This document shows positions 14,796 to 15,665 of a stretch of 15,665 bases of DNA, one piece after another. The stretch comes from Bacteriovoracaceae bacterium UBA2394. Its GTDB lineage: Bacteria > Bdellovibrionota > UBA2394. The stretch lies in assembly GCA_002343335.1 (NCBI GenBank), contig DDSI01000137.1:1-15665 (forward strand), read 5' to 3'. Below the pieces are notes generated by a model. The model searched no databases. It was not told the DNA's origin and saw only the letters and a list, made by a program, of their open reading frames with translations. The number at the start of each line of letters is the position of its first letter. Position 1 is the first letter of the stretch. A program made the position numbers and the translations under genes.

Positions 14796-15559
14796 GGCTC
14801 GGTTGGAAATGGCAGGACGTCCAAACTAAACCGCCGCGGATTGAACCCTTCGGAGATCATCCTATCATGCAGAGGATGTCGCTCTTTCGAATCAACCACG
14901 TGCTGTCGTCTCGAGTAGAGTCCATCAATGAGGGTGACGTCTCCGTTGGAGCGTAAAATTGCATTTCGGTCGCTAAGATCGAATAGGCCCGTCTCACGAA
15001 CAACTTGATCTCTCAATGTGCTAAGGCGCGCATTGGCATCTTGAGCTTCAATGGAAATTCGATTCTTATAAATGAGTTTAAATTTATGAAGACTCACTCC
15101 GTCCACCAGGCCGACCGCGTATCCTCGCAGGAACGGATAGCCTGAATGTAAGTTTCGATCGTATCGAATATCGACGACTCCGTAGAACGGCTGTTGACCT
15201 GCATAGTTTAATGCCTGAGCCACTGCTATTTCTTCGTGAAGCGCTCTTTGAATGATGGGAATTTTAATGAGGACGGAATCATTTAGCTGAAAGACTTGCT
15301 GATTTGTACCCTTATCGAAAGCGCCAAGTTCATTTTCATGAACGACTCTAGGAATTGCGATTGAAGTAGATGTTACAAATTTTCCCGCAGCCGCCTTGCA
15401 CGCGGGAGGAAGATCGACCGTCCCCGTAAGAAGGACGACACTCAGTCCAATATTCAAAGAGAGAAACACCACCAATATATAGAGAAAGCAAAATCCGAGC
15501 CAAAAAGCTGACGGGCAAAACCGCCATAGGCTTTGAACCCACTCGGGCGTTTTAGACAT
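14792..15559 (-). CDS. Membrane-anchored protein with protein-kinase-like motifs
   Basis: A 255-residue protein of no family I can name. Residues 18-46 are a long hydrophobic segment, probably one TM helix. Residues 85-220 show weak kinase-fold landmarks: a TNQQVF glycine-loop position, VLIKIP with Lys99 as the VAIK-type lysine, Glu109/Glu110 as the helix-C acid, FDLSDRN (193-199), and VTLID (208-212). Asp194, Asn199 and Asp212 are spaced +5 and +13, exactly as Asp166, Asn171 and Asp184 in PKA. That spacing is the main support; overall similarity is low, and the usual HRD is replaced by LFD. The charged tail (215-255) is basic. The start has no adjacent SD (GAGGGGG lies 23 nt upstream), and a stop 12 codons upstream with no start codon between excludes a longer form. 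Orientation is uncertain, so the domain may lie in the periplasm. Confidence 0.5.
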   Translation of the reverse strand: MSKTPEWVQSLWRFCPSAFWLGFCFLYILVVFLSLNIGLSVVLLTGTVDLPPACKAAAGKFVTSTSIAIPRVVHENELGAFDKGTNQQVFQLNDSVLIKIPIIQRALHEEIAVAQALNYAGQQPFYGVVDIRYDRNLHSGYPFLRGYAVGLVDGVSLHKFKLIYKNRISIEAQDANARLSTLRDQVVRETGLFDLSDRNAILRSNGDVTLIDGLYSRRQHVVDSKERHPLHDRMISEGFNPRRFSLDVLPFPTEP

Positions 15560-15665
15560 GACAAGTTTGGATTCTTTTTTATCCCCCTCAAATTACTTAC
15601 CTTTTTTGCCTTGGTGACGGAGCAAACCTGGCCCATTCCTTGAAAGGTAGGAACCTCTAAGAGCG
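15560..15665. other. Non-coding right edge with short RNA-like motifs
   Basis: These 106 nt lie upstream of the kinase-like gene and contain no credible ORF. On the minus strand GAGGGGG (centred near 15587) is the only SD-like element and is 23 nt from that ATG. On the plus strand ACCT (15626-15629), AGGT (15645-15648) and ACCT (15653-15656) allow two mutually exclusive short hairpins, and the blocks GAGCAAACC, TTGAAAGG and TAAGAGCG are reminiscent of structured RNA. I cannot identify the element because it is cut by the window end. Confidence 0.3.

Noticed and set aside
15624..15644. Sigma54-like promoter (TGGCCC-N5-TTGAA) on the plus strand
   Set aside because: The invariant GC of the -12 element is GA here, and the downstream gene is outside the window.
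15600..15650. SRP RNA on the minus strand, suggested by CCAGGT and CCAAGGC
   Set aside because: The core GGAAGGAAGCAG loop is missing between the two blocks.
15611..15665. GEMM-I (c-di-GMP) riboswitch suggested by GCAAACC and GAAA
   Set aside because: The ACGCAAAGCC block that should follow the first hairpin is absent.
15560..15665. RNase P RNA on the plus strand
   Set aside because: The essential 5' block (GAGGAAAGUCC) should lie well upstream, where the kinase-like CDS is found instead. Only short isolated matches remain, so it was not annotated as an RNA gene.

Overview
The window looks like chromosomal DNA from a Gram-negative bacterium, most likely a Bdellovibrionota/Oligoflexia or other delta-proteobacterium-like lineage. 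This is inferred from gene content, not from a search. The clues are a stand-alone SWIB protein with a lysine-rich tail, an MJ0042-type zinc ribbon on a membrane-anchored TPR protein, two small myxobacterial-type outer-membrane beta-barrels around periplasmic TPR proteins, and a cupredoxin-like lipoprotein. Composition looks even, and I see no insertion sequence, phage gene, CRISPR array, rRNA or complete tRNA.

Layout. (1) Bases 1-463: a minus-strand 13-codon ORF with a strong Shine-Dalgarno (SD) site overlaps, by ATGA, an ORF that leaves the window. Divergent to it is a small plus-strand coiled-coil protein. (2) Bases 468-5259, minus strand, read right to left, is a compact five-gene operon: [2Fe-2S] ferredoxin, hotdog acyl-CoA thioesterase, zinc-ribbon/TM/TPR protein, NagZ-type beta-N-acetylhexosaminidase, and a peptidase C26-type glutamine-amidotransferase-fold hydrolase. 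The last two overlap by 4 nt and may act together in cell-wall recycling. (3) Bases 5300-7571: a small zinc-ribbon protein converges on a cupredoxin-like lipoprotein. Then come a divergent RluA-type pseudouridine synthase and a SWIB protein with a strong intrinsic terminator. (4) Bases 7597-8703, minus: a secreted endonuclease/exonuclease/phosphatase-family protein. (5) Bases 8874-14795, plus: a tightly coupled four-gene operon encoding barrel, TPR (446 aa), TPR (1093 aa), barrel. All four have signal peptides and every junction overlaps. (6) Bases 14792-15559, minus: a membrane protein with protein-kinase-like motif spacing, whose stop overlaps the operon's stop. (7) Bases 15560-15665: non-coding.

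The most interesting unit is the barrel-TPR-TPR-barrel operon. The two barrels share a PF...WEVxNA signature and look like diverged paralogues. The arrangement resembles the outer-membrane/periplasmic part of the Glt/Agl gliding machinery of Myxococcus and its Bdellovibrio relatives, so I read it as an envelope-spanning complex of that kind. Secondary points are the kinase-like protein at the right edge, a cupredoxin-like lipoprotein that seems to have lost its copper cysteine, and a hairpin covering the SD of the pseudouridine synthase.
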